Assembly (NCBI GenBank): GCA_035578175.1
Contig: JAQMRL010000014.1
Coordinates: 11,384,274 to 11,448,273 of the forward strand
DNA: 64,000 nucleotides
Source of the DNA: Catonia carolina
Taxonomy: Eukaryota; Arthropoda; Insecta; Hemiptera; Achilidae
Reading direction: 5' to 3'
Positions 10,698 to 21,335 of this stretch are shown one piece after another. Each line of letters opens with the position of its first letter. Positions within the stretch are counted from its first letter, which is position 1. The notes under the pieces were generated by a model. That model was not told the DNA's origin. It saw only the letters and a program-made list of their open reading frames with translations, and did not search any database. Made by a program: the position numbers and the translations under genes.

Positions 10698-11273
10698 GTT
10701 GTTGTTTAGGTCATCAGCCAAAAGGCTGGTTTGAACCTGTAGAGGTTTTACTAAGTAAATTGAGGAGTGAGGTGGTTTACGATTACCTCCCTCACTGAGA
10801 AATTTCTTTTTGTTTAACGTCCGATTGTTCTACAATTACTGCTAATGCAGACGGTGAAGGATGAAATGATTTTTTGTAACGTATGAAAATATGCCGAGCC
10901 TGAATGGGATTCGAACTCAAGACCGCATGATGAGAGGCGAGCACGTTACCAACTACGCCAATGCGGCCGGCACAGTGAGTGGAAAAGTACGCTTATCAGC
11001 ATGCCGGGCCCTCTGAAAAGCACATATTTTCCACTCTGCAAATGACACCTTCACTTAAATCCACAAGGTCTTTCTGAACAATGATAAAATTTATTACTCT
11101 GAGAGGAGATAACTATGACTAGTGTCTTTTACACCTCTACCTCTACTGTTCTTAAATGATTCAGTCATTTAATTAACTGACCATGTGATAAGAAACAGAA
11201 CTATTTATTTTAACCCTGCAACGAACTGATTGAGTGTAAATAATTTGACACTCCACCTGTCTGTTATGGGCAT
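10698..11273 (-). mobile_element. CAA-tail retroelement split by SINE-A
   Basis: In plus reading it begins GTTGTTGTTTAGGTCATC and ends CTGTCTGTTATGGGCA. A possible short target duplication ACAATG flanks it (about 10693-10698 and 11276-11281). A SINE-A copy sits inside at 10803-10971. It lies tail to tail with the copy at 10430-10675. Confidence 0.75.
10803..10971 (-). mobile_element. SINE-A (tRNA-derived SINE), full copy
   Basis: On the minus strand it starts CCGGCCGCATTGGCGTAG and has an A box (TGGCGTAGTTGGT) and a B box (GAGTTCGAATCCC), the internal RNA polymerase III promoter. A body and an AT-rich tail follow. It interrupts the CAA-tail element at CTCACTGAG, with CACTGAG and CAGTGAG on its two sides. 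Confidence 0.85.
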
Positions 11274-11702
11274 ACACAATGATGATCAAGATAAAACAAA
11301 TACCTGAATAATGTTACTTAATTTTATTTTTCATTAAGTTAAAAATGAAAATAAACAATTATCTAAAAACAAAAAATATACTAGGCTTATTACTTGTACT
11401 TCCATAATTATTGGTATAAGTTATTCGAGTAAGAACTGGTTTTAAATTACTATGCAATATTCCTTGTAACGTTATGTAATTTTAGGCCTTACACTATATA
11501 TAGCTATTATGTATTATGTACGAATAACTGTAATTTTGGCTTTAAGTTATATTTATATGAATACTTTATACGCTAATGAAGCCCTATAATTATGTATGCA
11601 CTGAAGATTACACCCTAATATTCATCTGCGAAGATCACTTGAGTATTTATATATTTAATCATCATAGATAATGGCACATTTTAACAAACAAAACCAACAA
11701 AA
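11274..11702. other. AT-rich DNA without recognised features
   Basis: No gene or repeat was recognised between the CAA-tail copy and the next HINE-like copy. Confidence 0.4.
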
Positions 11703-12527
11703 ATTTGGTGTGAAACACTCACACGGCTTTCTCTTGCCAATGCAAATAATTGACAATATAACCTAACATTAGTAATAAATTATAACCTAAATTTAATCAT
11801 GAGTGAAAGACGCAAAATGAAAATCAACCTCAGTTTGGCTTAAAAATACGGAAAATCGCTCTTTCACGCTACACTAGGCTCCGTAGAGAAAAATGTTTTA
11901 ATTTAAGTTGTAGATCGTTTAATTTCCTATAAATCTGATGATACATTTTTCTTGTAAAATGCATACTAAGGCTGAAATCTTAAAAAAATCTATTTTTTAC
12001 AGATTTTCATGAAAAAACAACAGAAAATCACTATATACCACTAAACTAAGCGTTACACACAAAAAAATGTTTGAAATAAAAGTTAAGTTATATGATTTTA
12101 AATTCTCTACAACTTTTGTTATATACATTTTTGCGGTAAAATGCATATTTAAGTCGCAATCTTAAAAAAAAAATTTTTTTACGAGAAAACCACCTCCCTA
12201 AGAATTTAAGCAGACATGGCGCCTTACCTATCTTGCAGAGCATAAAAAATTTAGTAATTGAGGTGATTTTAAAAAAATAGTAGCCGTTTTTGAGAAAATT
12301 GCAAAAAAGTGAAAAATGACACGAAAAAACTACAACTTTTGATTGACCGATTTTGATGAAAATGTTTGTGTCGGGTCCTCTAGTGGTATCTAACTTAGGT
12401 TTAAAGTTTTAAGTACGTATGATGTTCCGTTCTTGAGATATTTTGTTTACACACACATTCACACGTCGAAAAATCGACATGAAAAAATTACTTTCCTTCC
12501 AATATATTCACATAGGCAAGAGAAAGA
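11703..12527 (-). repeat. HINE-like repeat, near full length
   Basis: Left end TTGGTGTGAAACACTCACAC (3' hairpin in reverse), then CTTTCTCTTGCC. Right end CATAGGCAAGAGAAAG. Its microsatellite is very short (ACACACACATTCACAC, near 12450). Confidence 0.8.
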
Positions 12528-12979
12528 TATATTTCATACAGGCCTAATAAAAATCTTAGAATGACCATAAAGGCTGATTTAAAAAGAGAGAAAGATCCTC
12601 AGGAAGATAATCGGTCCAGTATTCGGCTAAAAAGAAGGGAAGGAATGGACAAGAAAATCAAAATTCTAAAAACAATTTCGGAATTCCTTAAGAGGGTCTA
12701 CTAAATTTTTATAATTAATAGACGAACTACTGATATTTTTGTTCACAACACGGACATAATTCCTGCATTAAAAGTTAAGTAAGGTGTTAAACAGAATCAT
12801 TCAGCAGCCTATAACTGTTAAAGAAAGGGAATGGTAAGAATTCCTGCAGATAAGAAAGTGTGATACAGCCTGCTGGCATCTTATACGATATAGTTATTTA
12901 GTCTAACACATAACAAGAGTTCGAGTTGAAATAAGTTCCTTAGTACAAGCTGTCTAAAAATATCTCCAATATAATTATT
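12528..12979. other. No recognised feature
   Basis: AT-rich; no coherent reading frame or repeat end was identified. Confidence 0.35.
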
Positions 12980-13065
12980 AATTTTTTATCATCAGTCTTT
13001 CGACTGGTTTAATGCAGTTCTCCAAGCTTTATATCATGCGCAAGTCGTTTCATATCTACATATAG
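12980..13065 (-). pseudogene. LINE ORF2 3'-end fragment
   Basis: Reads in reverse as a degenerate LINE C-terminus: in plus orientation ATCATCAGTCTTTCGACTGG then GCAGTTCTCCAAGC and CATATCTACATA. It matches the better preserved copy at 22925-23148. Non-coding remnant. Confidence 0.55.
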
Positions 13066-13344
13066 ATACTGCAGTCACGAGATTACCTTTTGCATATGGA
13101 TGGGCTGTGAAGAAGGGAAGTGAAAATTTGACAGTGCTGCCAACCTCAACAATGAGACACTACTGTACATTTCACTACCGTGTAGTTTCTACATACATTT
13201 TGTAAGTTGTGGTTTATTCCGAGAAAATGTTCTTTTCATAAACCTTATAAGAAATAAAATGTGACCTGTAATATTGCCTATAACTTAATTACATGACTAG
13301 AAATGTTTGATTTATTGTAATTACCAGCTACCTTATTCCATTGT

Positions 13345-13682
13345 AACAAAATTTTCTATGAATGAATCGGCTTCTTTACTATCGCTGTCACCGGCGTCTT
13401 CACTATCAGTCTCACTAGTATCTATCTAACCGTTTCCTTTTTTTACCAGGTGTCAACAAAACTGTGGAAGAATAGCTTCTTCACGTCTTTAATTTCCTTC
13501 TTTATTTTTCGAATTGTGGAAATACAAACATCACAGTAGTTAGCCACTCGCTCATGGCTTTTGTTAAGAGGCAAGGGAAAGGTTTCTTGTTCAGCTTTAA
13601 CTTCACAGCATTTTATTACACTGTATATTACATTTAATTCAGTACTGTGAATAGTCTGCCCACGTTTTCGTGAAACTAACAT
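13345..13682 (-). pseudogene. Transposase-like N-terminal HTH domain, frameshifted relic
   Basis: ATG at 13682 opens a 79-codon frame with KRGQTIHSTELNVIYSVIK and a helix-turn-helix-like segment (SHERVANYCDVCISTIRKIK). This resembles the N-terminal part of transposase-like proteins common in insect genomes. The frame stops at 13443. A basic PGKKRKR motif that normally follows this domain is present in another frame near 13440, so a frameshift lies at about 13450-13460. Acidic SETDSEDAGDSDSKE-like coding follows to about 13345. No catalytic domain is present. A splicing explanation is less likely. Confidence 0.5.
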
Positions 13683-13867
13683 TTCTGTTCACGGTGGAAA
13701 AAACAGTTACATTCATGCAGTTAACCTACAAAAGGTTCCATGATATACTGTATATGCTCTGGGTATAATATAAGTTGTTCTGTTGGCTGTAATGAAATTA
13801 AAGCAGTCGCGCATGCACACTGATGCTTTCCCCCTTGCCACTCCTTGCAAACAAGGGCAAAATCGTG

Positions 13868-13935
13868 ACACAAGTATACCTGTAACACCCTACATCTTTT
13901 GTAATTTGCTTTAACCCTTCTAAGCCGGATAGCCC
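13868..13935 (-). pseudogene. LINE ORF2 fragment
   Basis: The minus strand encodes GLKQITKDVGCYRY, the same C-terminal LINE motif as at 22925-23148. Short remnant. Confidence 0.5.
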
Positions 13936-14012
13936 ATGTATGGTTGTTAGATGACGAGTGTGTAAGTACTCAACAGTCAGTGTAGTAGTGAAGGTCAATG
14001 TACGCTTCTATT

Positions 14013-14181
14013 TTTTTTTTTTTTTGCTTAACGTCCAACTCTTCTGCAATTACTGCAAATGCAGACGGTGAAGGATGAAATGATTTTTTGTAACGTATGA
14101 AAAAATTCCATAGCTGAATGGGATTCAAACCTAAGACCGCATGGGTTCGAATCCCATTACGGGATTCAGGCATGGCATATT
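14013..14181 (-). mobile_element. SINE-A fragments joined head to head
   Basis: 14013-14148 is a minus-strand SINE-A whose A-box head is missing. At the break the plus strand resumes with GGGTTCGAATCCCATTACGG, a second B-box segment in the opposite direction. Confidence 0.65.
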
Positions 14182-14196
14182 ATGTAAGTACGCGCC

Positions 14197-14225
14197 TGCC
14201 GATATTCATATTAGCAAGAGAAAGT
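14197..14225 (-). repeat. HINE-like 5'-end scrap
   Basis: GATATTCATATTAGCAAGAG followed by AAAGTAAAAA is the reverse of the HINE-like 5' terminus; nothing else of that copy remains. Confidence 0.5.
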
Positions 14226-14719
14226 AAAAATTTTACGCCTTGAATAAAATTTATTATTATTAAAATATTTGTGAAATGGTCAGTATTGTTTAACACTCAA
14301 ATCATTTTGCTACGTCGTTATATAAATTACTTATTAATTTCAAACTTTTGTAACACCCGGTAAGAGCAATATTACTATACAGCATTACAATAAACTAATC
14401 CATTTTGTAATGTAATTTACAAGAAAAACAACGCAGGATTACATAAAACTAAATTACAATATTTCACTCATTACAGCATATTTTAAATTCCACAACAGCT
14501 GACGAAGGTATTTTTGCACGTCTATTAATTTCTGTTTGAATATAAATTAGTTTGTCTATTAATAGAACTTAATTAGTTAAATTGAATTTTAATTGTTTTT
14601 ATTTTTATAAAAACATACTACAATTTCTGAAAACAAAATTAGGTTAGAAACAGTAAAATTATTTAAGAGAGTTGGAAAAACGAAAAAACTTTTCTTTCAC
14701 TGTAATAATCTTAATTTTT
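14226..14719. other. AT-rich DNA without recognised features
   Basis: No gene or repeat was recognised. Confidence 0.35.
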
Positions 14720-14788
14720 ACTTTCTCTTCCCCTAATGAACGTAAAGGGAAGAAAAGTATTGTTTTTATTTTGAGTTTTTACCGAATA

Positions 14789-15709
14789 CGAGGCGTGGCT
14801 ATTAAATAAAGAGCCTGGCGTAAATTTGTTTTTTTATTTTATACATAATCACTTATTATCACCTTCAATATACAATCCTTCTCTATCCCTACAACGCTCC
14901 ATGCAAATTTTCCATTGTTGGAAACAGTGCTGGAAATTATGTTTTGTCAGCTCCTTCAGGACACGTGCCGCTTTCTCTTTTACAGCTTCCACAGACTCAA
15001 ATCTTGTCCCTTTTAATGCAGATTTCACCTTAGGGAACAGGTAGAAGTCACATGGTACAAGATCTGGTGAATAATCTGGATGTTCTAACACTGAGATTCT
15101 GTACTTCCTAGGAACCTCTTGACAGATAACGAGGAATGAGCTGGCGCATTATCTTGGTGGAGAACCCATGATTTGTCCTTCCACATTTCGGGGTGTATTT
15201 CCTTACTCTTTGAGGTAGTTTAGAAAGTACCTCAAAGTAGTAATATTGATTAATTGTTTGACCTTCAGGAACCCAGTGAAGGTAAACAATGCCACGGATA
15301 TAAAAAAAAAATCATCATTGCTTTAAATTTTGACTTGTTCATTGGAGCTTTTTTGGCTCTCGGTGAAGTTCGGCTCTTCTAGTGCATGGATTGGCGCTTC
15401 ATTTCCGGATCATAAATAAAAAACCACGTTTCTCATCACATGTTATTATCTTCTACCTGTTCCTAAGGTGAAATCTGCATTAAAAGGGACAAGATTTGAG
15501 TTTGTGAAAGCTGTAAAAGAGAAAGCGGCTTGTGTCCTGAAGGAGCTGATAGAAGATGACTTCCAGCACTGTTCCTAACAATGAAAAATTCGCATGGAGC
15601 GTTGTAGGGATAGAGAAGGAGTGTTTATTGAAGGTGGCAATAAGTGACTATGTATAAAATTAAAATTAAATTTTTTAAGTCAGTCTCGTTATTTAATAGC
15701 CTTACCTCG
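14789..15709. mobile_element. Rearranged mariner with mirrored 3' ends
   Basis: Flanked by TA (14787-14788 and 15710-15711). Both termini match the mariner 3' end in opposite directions: CGAGGCGTGGCTATTAAATA on the left and its inverted match on the right. The left part (minus strand) carries the second and third catalytic regions, and 15470-15709 (plus strand) is a second 3' end. Length 921 bp against about 1.3 kb for a normal mariner. There is no transposase N-terminus, so it can move only with help. Confidence 0.8.
14849..15190 (-). pseudogene. Mariner transposase, C-terminal part
   Basis: 14849-15091 is open and contains DYSPDLVPCDFYLFPKVK, which holds the third catalytic Asp of the DD34D triad, and the C-terminal end ERCRDREGLYIEGDNK. 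Upstream on the same strand (about 15100-15190) SWVLHQDNAPAHS holds the second Asp, in another frame because of small indels. The first catalytic Asp and the DNA-binding N-terminus are absent. Non-functional. Confidence 0.8.
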
Positions 15710-15765
15710 TATACAATTTTCTGGCTCCCTGAACCCAAAAAAATTTGTTTTTAGCGATTAATCTA

Positions 15766-15903
15766 CGTGTGTACATAAGAGTTCAGACGCCACATCAAAA
15801 TAAGAGCGAGAGTTATTACGCTTGGTTTTTGCAACCCCCGCGAGCTCGCTGCGGGAGAGACGCCTTGCGGCTAGTCAGTAGCCTACTCAAACGAAGCACT
15901 CAC
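15766..15903. other. Unassigned insert between HINE-like fragments
   Basis: A more GC-rich stretch with CCCCCGCGAGCTCGCTGCGG, a small palindrome around GAGCTC. No identity found. Confidence 0.3.
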
Positions 15904-16075
15904 GATGTTCCGTTCTTCAAATATTTTGTTTACACACACAGATTAAACGCTAAAAACTTGTTTTTTGGTTTCAAAGAGTCTGAAAACGTGTATACCCGGT
16001 GAAAACCCAACTTCGAAAAAATCGACATGAAAACAATTCATTTCTTCCTATATATTCATATAGGAAAGAGAAAGT
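15904..16075 (-). repeat. HINE-like repeat, 5' end only
   Basis: From GATGTTCCGTTC through a short microsatellite to CCTATATATTCATATAGG and AAAGAGAAAGT. It lies head to head with the next copy, 45 bp away. Confidence 0.75.
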
Positions 16076-16707
16076 AAATAATTTTATTTTAATATGAAAC
16101 ACCCGCTGAAACAATTTTTTATTTTCTCTTGACTATGAATATATAGGAAGGAAAGTATTGTTTTCATGTCGATTTTTCGAAATCGATATTTCACCGGGTC
16201 TACAACTTTTCAGACCCCCTAAACCCAAAAAACATGTTTTTAGCGATTGGTGGTCGTGTGTGTGTAAACAAAATATCTCAAGAACGGAACATTGTACGAA
16301 CTTAAAACTTGAAACTTAAGTTAGATACCACTAAATGTATAAGACCCAGAACGAACGTTTTTATCAAAATATTTTTTACGATTTTCTCAAAAACGGCTCT
16401 TACGATTTTTTAAAAATCGCCTCATTTACTAAATTTGTTATGCTCTACAAGATTGGGTAGGCGCCATGTCTGCTGGAATTCTTAGAAAGGGTGTTTCTTC
16501 GTACAAAATTGTTGTTTTCAAGACTGCAACTTTAATATGCATTTTAGCCCATAAATGTTCATAATAAAAATTGTAAAGAATTTAAAAATCTACAACTTTT
16601 ATTTCACATATTTGTTTGTATAACGCTTAGTTTAACGGTATAGTGATTTTCTATTTTTTTCATGAAAATCTGTAAAAAACTATTTTTTTAAAGATTTCAG
16701 CCGTAGT

Positions 16708-19326
16708 ATGCATTTTACGACAAAAATATATATAATGAAATTAATAGGAAATTACATACATGCTAAACCAATCGACATAAACATAATTCAAGTTTATGCG
16801 CCAACAACAGATGCTGATGAGGCAAGCATAGAGACATTCTATGAGGAAGTTGCTTTGGCCCTGAGATCAACTAAAGCTCATGACATCAATATCATAATGG
16901 GCGACTTCAATGCTAAAATTGGTCAAGGGAGAGTGGAGGGAGTGGTAGGTGAGTTTGGTCTAGGAAAACGGAATGAGCGAGGCAACAAACTGGTGGAGTT
17001 TTGCCAGGAGAACAATCTGGTTGTCATGAATACGTGTTTCAAATTACCACGTAGAAGGTTATACACATGGAAATCACCTCAGGATAAGGCTGATAATATA
17101 GTTCGAAACCAAATAGATTATGTCTTAGTAAATAAGCGTTTCAGAAACAGCATTGTTTCTGTCCGGACTTATCCAGGTGCTGACATAGCATCAGACCACA
17201 ATCCACTAGTGGGAAACCTGAGAGTCAGATTGCATGCAGTGCAAAAGCATTCAGTGAAAACTAGGATAGATGTGACTAAGTTGAAACAGGTTAATCTCAG
17301 AGAGAGTGTTCGCCAGGAATTGATTAGGGGATTTAGGAAGATGGACGAGAATGCAGAGATTGACTCTCAGTGGTTAGTGATAAAGGAGACACTCTTAACA
17401 ACAAAAAAGCAACTGGAAGCAGACAAGAAAACTCGACATAAAGTATGGATGACAAAGGAAATTCTTGATCTAATGGATCAAAGAAGAGAAAGCAAGGGAC
17501 AAGATCGAGGAAGGTATATTGCATTGCAGAGAGGGATACGTTCTAAAATAAGAGTAGCTAAAGAAAAGTGGATGAATGAAAGGTGCCAGGAGATTGAGGA
17601 GTTCCAGAGCAAACATGACAATTTCAATCTGCACAGGAAAATTGATGAATTGACGAACAGACGACCTAAGAGGAACACTGGTGTTTTGCTGAATGAAGAC
17701 GGTAACTTGATCTCCTCTACCTCTGATCAACTGAAAATTTGGGAGAGATACTTGGTAGGACTCTTTGAAGACAACCGTACAGAAAAGCATGGTGTTACCA
17801 CAACAGATACAGGTCCAAGTACCCTTAGAAAGAAGGTGACAAATGTCATTAACAAAATGAAGCCTGGAAAGGCTCCAGGACCAGATGAAGTTAATGCAGA
17901 ACTTCTGAAGACCTTGGATGAGGAGGAGCTTGGAACTCTGACATCTTTGTTCAACAGGATATATCAGACTGGTATCATTCCCAAGGACTGGCTTAAATCG
18001 ACATTCATTCCACTGCCAAAGAAAACAAATGCCAAACGTTGTGAAGAGTATCGCACAATTAGTTTGATGAGTCACATACTTAAGCTTTTCTTAAAGATAA
18101 TATATGATCGGGTTTTTCGAAAATGTGAGGAGGTTATGACTGAGACTCAATTTGGATTTCGTGGAGGACTTGGTACTAGAGATGCACTGTTTGCTATACA
18201 GTTTCTCACTCAGAGGTGTCAGGATGTCGACAGAGATGTATTCATGTGCTTTATTGATTATGAGAAGGCGTTTGATCGGGTGCAGCATGCTAAAATGTTG
18301 GAAATCTTGCAGCGGGTGGGTCTTGATGGACGTGACATTCGAGTAATTGCAAATTTATATTGGAGTCAACGTGCAAACATAAAAATTGGCGATGACGGGT
18401 CGGAGGAGATCCTAATTCGGCGGGGAGTTCGTCAAGGGTGTGTATTGTCTCCAATGCTCTTCAACCTTTATTCGGAGGCCATCTTGTCAGAGGCCCTGGA
18501 GGGATGTGGACGTGGCATCAGGGTAAATGGTTTGGAAATCAACAACCTGCGATATGCAGATGACACAGTCCTGATGGCTGGAAGTACTGAGGATCTGCAG
18601 ACATTGTTGGGCCATGTGAATTTGGTCAGCAACGCTTATGGTTTGAGAATGAATATCCACAAGACAAAGTTCCTGGTTGTCAGTAGACATGAAGTAAATG
18701 CTGTCCTTTCGGTTGATGGTAGTGTGGTTGAGCGAGTCAAGTTCTATAAGTACCTTGGGTGTCTCTTGAATGAAAGATGGGACTTTAGTCAGGAGATCAG
18801 GGCCCGCATTGAACAGGCAAGAGCTGTATTCATAAAAATGAAAAATTTGCTTTGCAATAGAGAACTCAACCTCAATACAAGACTTCGCATACTCAGATGT
18901 AATGTAATTCCAGTACTCATTTATGGTCATGAGGGATGGATATTGACTAAGTCCTTGGAAAGGAAATTGGAGGCGTTTGAGATGTGGACTTACCGGCGGA
19001 TGCTCCGCATCTCATGGAAGGATAAAATTAAAAATGGGGAAGTTCTAAGCCGTTTGAACAAAAATACAGAACTTCTTTCCAATATCAAAAGATGGAAACT
19101 CCAATATTTTGGCCATATAGTACGGAATAAGAAATACCACCTACTGCAGTGCATCATGGAAGGCAAAATTGAAGGTAAACGAAGACCGGGGAGAAGGAGA
19201 ATTTCTTGGATGGGGAACCTGCGGGGGTGGTTTGGGACCACCTCAGTTCAACTCTTCAGAGCGGCTGGTTCCAAGGTTAGAATCATGATGATGATCGCCA
19301 ATCTCCGACGCGGAGCAGGCATATAG
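16708..19326 (+). CDS. RTE-type LINE endonuclease/reverse transcriptase, chimeric N-terminus
   Basis: 872 residues, intact to the stop. Residues 1-15 (MHFTTKIYIMKLIGN) come from the HINE-like repeat into which the LINE inserted; LINE-derived residues start at about HAKPIDINIIQ. The endonuclease keeps NIIQVYAPTTD, MGDFNAKIG (about 64-72), NQIDYVLVN (about 133-141) and SDHNPLV (about 162-168), but lacks its first strands and catalytic Glu. RT motifs include KAPGPDEVNAELL, FIDYEKAFDRVQH (motif A), RQGCVLSPMLFN (motif B) and YADDTVLM (motif C). The C-terminal KIEGKRRPGRRRISW block is typical of RTE-like/BovB-like LINEs of arthropods. It is 5'-truncated and so probably dead, but recent, because the rest of the frame is uninterrupted. 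Confidence 0.9.
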   Translation: MHFTTKIYIMKLIGNYIHAKPIDINIIQVYAPTTDADEASIETFYEEVALALRSTKAHDINIIMGDFNAKIGQGRVEGVVGEFGLGKRNERGNKLVEFCQENNLVVMNTCFKLPRRRLYTWKSPQDKADNIVRNQIDYVLVNKRFRNSIVSVRTYPGADIASDHNPLVGNLRVRLHAVQKHSVKTRIDVTKLKQVNLRESVRQELIRGFRKMDENAEIDSQWLVIKETLLTTKKQLEADKKTRHKVWMTKEILDLMDQRRESKGQDRGRYIALQRGIRSKIRVAKEKWMNERCQEIEEFQSKHDNFNLHRKIDELTNRRPKRNTGVLLNEDGNLISSTSDQLKIWERYLVGLFEDNRTEKHGVTTTDTGPSTLRKKVTNVINKMKPGKAPGPDEVNAELLKTLDEEELGTLTSLFNRIYQTGIIPKDWLKSTFIPLPKKTNAKRCEEYRTISLMSHILKLFLKIIYDRVFRKCEEVMTETQFGFRGGLGTRDALFAIQFLTQRCQDVDRDVFMCFIDYEKAFDRVQHAKMLEILQRVGLDGRDIRVIANLYWSQRANIKIGDDGSEEILIRRGVRQGCVLSPMLFNLYSEAILSEALEGCGRGIRVNGLEINNLRYADDTVLMAGSTEDLQTLLGHVNLVSNAYGLRMNIHKTKFLVVSRHEVNAVLSVDGSVVERVKFYKYLGCLLNERWDFSQEIRARIEQARAVFIKMKNLLCNRELNLNTRLRILRCNVIPVLIYGHEGWILTKSLERKLEAFEMWTYRRMLRISWKDKIKNGEVLSRLNKNTELLSNIKRWKLQYFGHIVRNKKYHLLQCIMEGKIEGKRRPGRRRISWMGNLRGWFGTTSVQLFRAAGSKVRIMMMIANLRRGAGI

Positions 19327-19351
19327 AAGAAGAAGAAGAAGAAGAAGAAGA
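16755..19351 (+). mobile_element. RTE-type LINE, 5'-truncated insertion
   Basis: Bounded by an 11-bp target duplication ATAGGAAATTA (16744-16754 and 19352-19362). It ends in a GAA repeat tail (19326-19351), directly after the ORF stop. 5' truncation plus target duplication is the signature of target-primed reverse transcription. Confidence 0.9.
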
Positions 19352-19611
19352 ATAGGAAATTAAAAGATCTACAATTTTAATTACAGAAAGTTTCTCTACA
19401 GAGCCTAGTTTAGTGTAAAAAAGTGATTTACCGTATTTTTAAGCCAAACTGAGGTTGATTTTCATTTTGCATCATTCACTCATGATTAAAATAAGGTCAT
19501 GTTTTTGATGTTATTTTTTTGTTTATTTCAAATGTTTTTTTACTAATGTTAGGTTATATTGTTCATTATTTGCATTAGCAAGAGAAAGTCGTGTGACTTT
19601 TTCACTCCGGA

Positions 19612-20084
19612 TTTTTTTCTTATGCACCTTATATAAAAGTACCTACAGATTTTGATTTATTGTTTGTACAAAATGAGAGAAAGAAAAGAAAGAACGCATG
19701 GTGAAAGGCACGGAAGATCTGAAAAGACTTCTGTTGATTTTTTGTTCTTTTTTATAGAATACTATAACAAAAGTTAGAAATCTTTCACTTTTATAGTGGC
19801 CTATATGAGATTGTAGAGACTTTAATTTTAGTACAGGCCCCTAATTCATCATCCACAGCCTATAGGCCTGCAAAACTTTGGTCATTAACAAATTAAAAAA
19901 CAATTAATTATAAAAATTTAATGATCATTTAATATCTGCTCTTTATTATTGTACAATCTTAGATGTATAAGCATTTAAGGATTGTTATCAAAATAAAATT
20001 AAGGAAGAAAATTTAATGTTAATGGAGTTTAGTTAACTTTTGAAGAATTTGAATGTAATATTTTTATGGTCTAAGTACGTTTAT
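19612..20084. other. AT-rich DNA without recognised features
   Basis: No gene or repeat was recognised. Confidence 0.35.
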
Positions 20085-21001
20085 ACTTTCTGTTGCCTAT
20101 ATGAATATATAGGAAGGAAAGTAACTTATTGTTTTCATTTCGATTTTTCGAAATGGACTTTTCACCGGGTCTACACGTTTTCAGACCCCCTGAACCCAAA
20201 AAAACATGTTTTTAGCGATTGGTCTGTGTGTGTGTTTGTGTGAACAGAATATCTCAAGAACGCAACATCGTACAAACTTGAAACTTGAAACTTAAGTAAG
20301 ATACCACTAGAGGATCCGACACGAACATTTTCATCAAAATCGGTCAACCGGAAGTAGTAGTTTATTCGTGTCATTTATCACATTCTTGCAATGTTCTCAA
20401 AAACGGGTCGTACGATTTTTTTTTAAATCAGCTGGTTTACTAAATTTTTATGCTCTACAAGATAGGGTAGGCACCATGCCTGCTGAAATTCTTGGGGAGG
20501 CTGTTTTCACGTAAATTTATTGTTTTTTTTAGATTGCGGCATTAATATGCATTTTAGCGCAAAAATTTATATAGTAAAAGTTGTAGACAATCCTACAACT
20601 TTTATTTCAAACATTTTTTTGTATAACGCTTAGTTCAGCGGTAATTAGCGATTTTCTGTTTTTTCTCACGAAAACGTGTAAAAAATCGGTTTTTTAAGAT
20701 CTCAGCCTTAGTATGCATTTTACGACAAAAGTGTAAAATTTATAGGAAATTAAAAGATCTACAACTTTTGTTTAGAGCATTTTTTTCTACAGAGCCTAGT
20801 TTAGCGTGAAACAATGATTTTCCGTATTTTTTAACCAAACTGAGGTTGGTTTTCATTTTGCATCATTCACTCATGATTAAAATAAGGTTATGTTTTTTGA
20901 GGTTAGTTTTTTGTTTATTTCTAATGTTTTATTACTAATATTAGGTTATATTGTTCATTATTTGCATTGGCAAGACAAAGTCGTGTGTGTTTCATACCAA
21001 A
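20085..21001 (+). repeat. HINE-like repeat, full length
   Basis: 5' end ACTTTCTGTTGCCTATATG, 5' palindrome CCTATATGAATATATAGG, short GT run at 20222-20242, 3' end GGCAAGACAAAGTCGTGTG followed by TTTCATACCAAA. Confidence 0.85.
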
Positions 21002-21009
21002 TTGTTTTT

Positions 21010-21256
21010 GCTGTTTCGGTCATCAACCGAAAGGCTGGTTTGAACATCTTGTCTCTAAAGGTTTTACTAAGTAAAACGAGGTGTAAGGTGGTTTATAATT
21101 GTCTTCCTCACTGAGTGGAAAAGTATGCTTATCATCAGCCCGAGCCGTCTGAAAATCATCTATTTTCCACCCTGCTAAAAACACCATCAGTTCATTCACC
21201 ACAGGGTCTGGCTGTATAATGTAATTCATTACTCTCATAGGAGATAACTCTGACTT
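21010..21256 (-). mobile_element. CAA-tail retroelement, truncated
   Basis: GGTCATCAACCGAAAGGCTG to GGAGATAACTCTGACT; the 5' half of the element (right side) is missing. Confidence 0.7.
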
Positions 21257-21307
21257 TAATTGTGGGAAATCACGCCCTGAATTCTTGGAACCTTTTTCAG
21301 AATGCCC

Positions 21308-21335
21308 TGTATATTCATATAGACAAGATAAAGCA
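21308..21335 (-). repeat. HINE-like 5'-end scrap
   Basis: TATATTCATATAGACAAGAT is the reverse of the family's 5' end. Confidence 0.45.

Larger units (their letters stand above)
14720..15765 (+). repeat. HINE-like repeat, truncated and split by mariner
   Basis: 5' end ACTTTCTCTTCCCCTAATG at 14720. The piece resumes after mariner at 15712 with CCTGAACCCAAAAAAAT and TTTTTAGCGATTAAT. The mariner sits at the TA of the element's CCGGATCTACACG segment. The rest of the copy is missing. Confidence 0.7.
16121..19611 (+). repeat. HINE-like repeat split by an RTE-type LINE
   Basis: Left piece 16121-16754, right piece 19352-19611 ending GCAAGAGAAAGTCGTGTG. The break lies in the ATAGGAAATTA segment that is duplicated on both sides of the LINE. 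Confidence 0.8.

Noticed and set aside
10803..10971. Possible tRNA gene
   Set aside because: A and B boxes are present but no cloverleaf with a paired acceptor stem; repeated copies and tails show a SINE.
17470..18930. Several minus-strand ORFs of 65-201 codons
   Set aside because: They are antisense shadows of the RTE-type LINE coding sequence.
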